Positions 6,185-7,354 of a stretch of 7,354 bases of DNA are shown here, in pieces. The notes under the pieces are model-generated. The model was not told where the DNA came from. It made no database searches and saw nothing but the letters and a program-made list of their open reading frames with translations. This DNA comes from an uncultured Holophagaceae bacterium (GTDB lineage Bacteria; Acidobacteriota; Holophagae; Holophagales; Holophagaceae), in the NCBI GenBank assembly GCA_903876615.1, contig CAIRAS010000481.1, positions 1-7,354 of the forward strand, in the 5' to 3' direction. The position numbers and the translations under genes are program-made. Within the stretch, counting starts at the first letter, position 1; the number at the start of each line of letters is the position of its first letter.

Positions 6185-6519
6185 CGGGTTCCGGTCCCGC
6201 AGGTTCACCCCAGGCCCACTTTGAGGATGGTCTCCGCTTCCTGGCGGCGGCCCTGGCGCTGGAGCTGGATCATCGGAACAGCGCCGCCATCGTGTCGGCG
6301 GCCTGCAACGCGGTGCAGTGCTTTATGGTGACCTTTGAGGCCGCGGCCAATCGGCACCTCTCGGATCCGGAAGGCGAAGTGCTGCGCCTGCGCGGTCAGC
6401 TGGAGGCCCTGCTCACACCCCGCCAGTCCCCGGAAGATGCGGCCCGCCACGCCCTGGAGGCCGCCCGGCTGGCCCGGGACCAGGCCTCGCGGCTGCTGCC
6501 CCGGCTGATGGCGGATTAA
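6181..6519 (+). CDS. Small helical protein of unknown function coupled to purF
   Basis: I do not recognise this 112-residue protein. It starts with a flexible Gly/Ser/Pro segment (1-11) and looks all-helical: about 13-30 (FEDGLRFLAAALALELD), about 33-60 (SAAIVSAACNAVQCFMV then TFEAAANRHL), about 63-79, and about 84-110. The first two helices faintly recall HEPN-type four-helix bundles, in which an amphipathic helix is followed by an A-x-x-A-rich one. The R-x(4-6)-H ribonuclease motif is absent, so this is only a suggestion. It has two cysteines (42 and 47), no signal peptide and no membrane helix. The ATG overlaps the purF TGA as ATGA with no good ribosome site, pointing to translation by reinitiation after purF. 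Codon use (GC-rich third positions) matches its neighbours, and it ends 4 bases before the convergent gene's stop. Confidence 0.75.
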   Translation: MTGSGPAGSPQAHFEDGLRFLAAALALELDHRNSAAIVSAACNAVQCFMVTFEAAANRHLSDPEGEVLRLRGQLEALLTPRQSPEDAARHALEAARLARDQASRLLPRLMAD

Positions 6520-6523
6520 GTAG

Positions 6524-6898
6524 CTAGTAGCCCCACCCGATGGGCACGTTGCGCGGCACGGGATTGCCGCCGAACCGGTCCACGGGCAGGGTGGCCGAGG
6601 CCAGGTTCGTGGGCCCGGTGGGGCCGCCGATGCTGTGCAGGAACTTCCGGATATCCTCCCGGAACCAGACCAGGAACTCCTGGAAGGCCGCCTGGCGCAG
6701 CTCTTCCTGCGTGAGTTCTCCCACCACTTCAACCACAGCCGAGGCGGACGTTTCGGACACCCGGTAGGCCTTCCAGGGCCGGGCGGGATCCGGGCTGGCC
6801 GCCAGGATCTGGGCCAGGAAGACCGGGTCCCGCCCGGGCAGGGGAGGCTCGCCGGCTCCCAAGCCGACGGCAAGACAGAGGCAGAGCAAGATGCGCAT
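6524..6898 (-). CDS. Small secreted protein of unknown function
   Basis: The 124-residue product has a signal peptide (MRILLCLCLAVGLGAGE) with predicted cleavage after Ala15. The two cysteines at 6 and 8 lie in the hydrophobic core and do not form a lipobox. The mature part has no cysteines. A mixed segment (about 40-60, WKAYRVSETSASAVVEVVGE) leads into a helical stretch (about 62-90, LTQEELRQAAFQEFLVWFRE). The C-terminal tail is rich in Gly and Pro, with an NPVPRNVPIGWGY end. It resembles no family I can name. A weak AAGG lies just before the ATG. The tail is convergent with the purF-linked gene, 4 bases away. The gene is divergent from miaA across 61 bases, so the two may share a regulatory region. 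The unusual Pro/Gly/aromatic C-terminus and the clean signal peptide support a real gene over a shadow frame. Confidence 0.7.
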   Translation of the reverse strand: MRILLCLCLAVGLGAGEPPLPGRDPVFLAQILAASPDPARPWKAYRVSETSASAVVEVVGELTQEELRQAAFQEFLVWFREDIRKFLHSIGGPTGPTNLASATLPVDRFGGNPVPRNVPIGWGY

Positions 6899-6947
6899 GG
6901 CCTTGAAATGAGTCCAGCCGCCCTGAGGTTCCCGGGCTCACAGCTGA

Positions 6948-6953
6948 TAGCGT
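6948..6953 (+). promoter_or_regulatory. Possible -10 element for a leaderless miaA transcript
   Basis: TAGCGT fits the loose TAnnnT -10 pattern and ends 6 bases before the miaA ATG, in an AT-richer patch (GATAGCGTTAACCC). There is no Shine-Dalgarno sequence before the ATG, so transcription could begin at or near the start codon. No convincing -35 box is seen. This is an inference from spacing and weak consensus. Confidence 0.25.
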
Positions 6954-6959
6954 TAACCC

Positions 6960-7354
6960 ATGCCCATCGCCATTCTCGGTCCCACGGCCTCCGGCAAGTC
7001 CGCCCTTGCGGTGGCGGTGGCGCGGCGCGTGGGGGGCGTCGTGGTCAACGGGGATCCCTACCAGGCCATCGCGGGCCTGGCCATCGGCACGGGCCAGCCC
7101 GGGCCGGAGGAGCAGGAGGGCGTTCCCCACCGGGGCTATGGCGTGCTGCCGCTGTCCGCCCGGCCGAATCCCAGCTCCTTTGGCGCCACGGTCCGGACCT
7201 GGCTGGCGGAGGCCCCCGCGCCGGTGCTGGTGACGGGCTCGGGGCTCTACCTGCGCGGCGTCTGGGACCAGCTGAGCGCGCTGCCGGAGGTGCCGGTCGC
7301 CCTCGTGGAGCGCGTGCGGCGCTGGGGCACAGACCTGGGGACGCCCTTCCTGCA
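6960..7354 (+). CDS. miaA: tRNA dimethylallyltransferase, N-terminal part (cut by window edge)
   Basis: MiaA transfers dimethylallyl from DMAPP to N6 of A37 in tRNAs that read codons starting with U. The first 131 codons are present and the gene runs off the right edge. The P-loop GPTASGKS is at residues 7-14. The segment NGDPYQAIAGLAIGTGQP (30-47) aligns with the canonical D-S-x-Q-x-Y...IGT-x-KP block and keeps Asp32, Gln35 and IGT. HRGYGVLPLSARPNPSSFG (57-75) matches the usual PHHLIDV...F region, and VLVTGSGLYLRGVWDQLS (89-106) matches the P-I-L-V-G-G-T-G-L-Y motif. Several usually conserved positions differ (Pro33 for Ser, Ile37 for Tyr, Gln46 for Lys), so this is a divergent member. The ATG is fixed by an in-frame TAA at 6954-6956. 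No ribosome site precedes it. Confidence 0.9.
   Translation, partial: MPIAILGPTASGKSALAVAVARRVGGVVVNGDPYQAIAGLAIGTGQPGPEEQEGVPHRGYGVLPLSARPNPSSFGATVRTWLAEAPAPVLVTGSGLYLRGVWDQLSALPEVPVALVERVRRWGTDLGTPFL

Noticed and set aside
5492..6208. Minus-strand open frame opposite the 3' half of purF
   Set aside because: It is His/Val/Ala-rich, with no motif, and fully inside an unambiguous purF.
6903..6908. TTGAAA as a -35 box for miaA
   Set aside because: No acceptable -10 lies 16-18 bases downstream (the position reads about AGGTTC), and the box lies just upstream of the divergent secreted-protein gene, on the strand reading away from it.
7009..7027. GCGGTG-type hexamer repetition in miaA
   Set aside because: It encodes the Ala-Val-Ala-Val helix after the P-loop and reflects codon bias rather than an expandable repeat.

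Overview
The window is GC-rich (roughly 70% by eye), gene-dense bacterial chromosome. It holds ten protein genes, two of them cut by the window edges. There is no RNA gene, mobile element, CRISPR array or sign of recent transfer, and no gene-free stretch reaches even 100 bases. The organism is probably a Gram-negative bacterium: there is a lipoprotein, two further exported proteins and a membrane-anchored periplasmic-type thioredoxin. The style (GC-rich, tightly packed, signal peptides ending in LSA-Q, an Fe-S type PurF) would fit an Acidobacteriota of the Holophaga/Geothrix kind. That placement is inference only, and a Myxococcota-like or other GC-rich lineage is not excluded.

Layout. (a) 1-1053, minus strand: a two-domain rhodanese-type sulfurtransferase (mercaptopyruvate class) reads into the start of an MFS transporter through an ATGA overlap. 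(b) 1114-3464, plus strand: an apparent three-gene envelope operon. It encodes a TlpA/ResA-like anchored thioredoxin, a four-helix membrane protein with two blocks of Sel1 repeats (TTG start overlapping the previous stop), and a small lipoprotein. (c) 3451-4101, minus strand: a HAD-superfamily phosphatase-like hydrolase whose 3' end overlaps the lipoprotein gene tail by 14 bases. (d) 4164-6519, plus strand: a secreted protein of unknown function, then purF, then a 112-residue helical protein that overlaps purF by ATGA. (e) 6524-6898, minus strand: a small secreted protein of unknown function, separated by 4 bases from the gene it converges on. (f) 6960-end, plus strand: the 5' part of miaA.

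How the genes relate. Only two functions are pathway-definite: PurF commits PRPP to purine synthesis, and MiaA isopentenylates A37 of tRNAs. The three genes at 1114-3464 look like one co-translated cell-envelope unit with a thiol-disulfide component. The sulfurtransferase/MFS pair suggests handling and transport of a sulfur compound or other small molecule, but the substrate cannot be read from the sequence. I see nothing that amounts to a new defence, mobile or RNA system. The items most worth a second look are the small gene coupled to purF, the split Sel1 membrane protein, a perfect 10-base tandem duplication in the lipoprotein signal peptide, and a divergent and possibly leaderless miaA.
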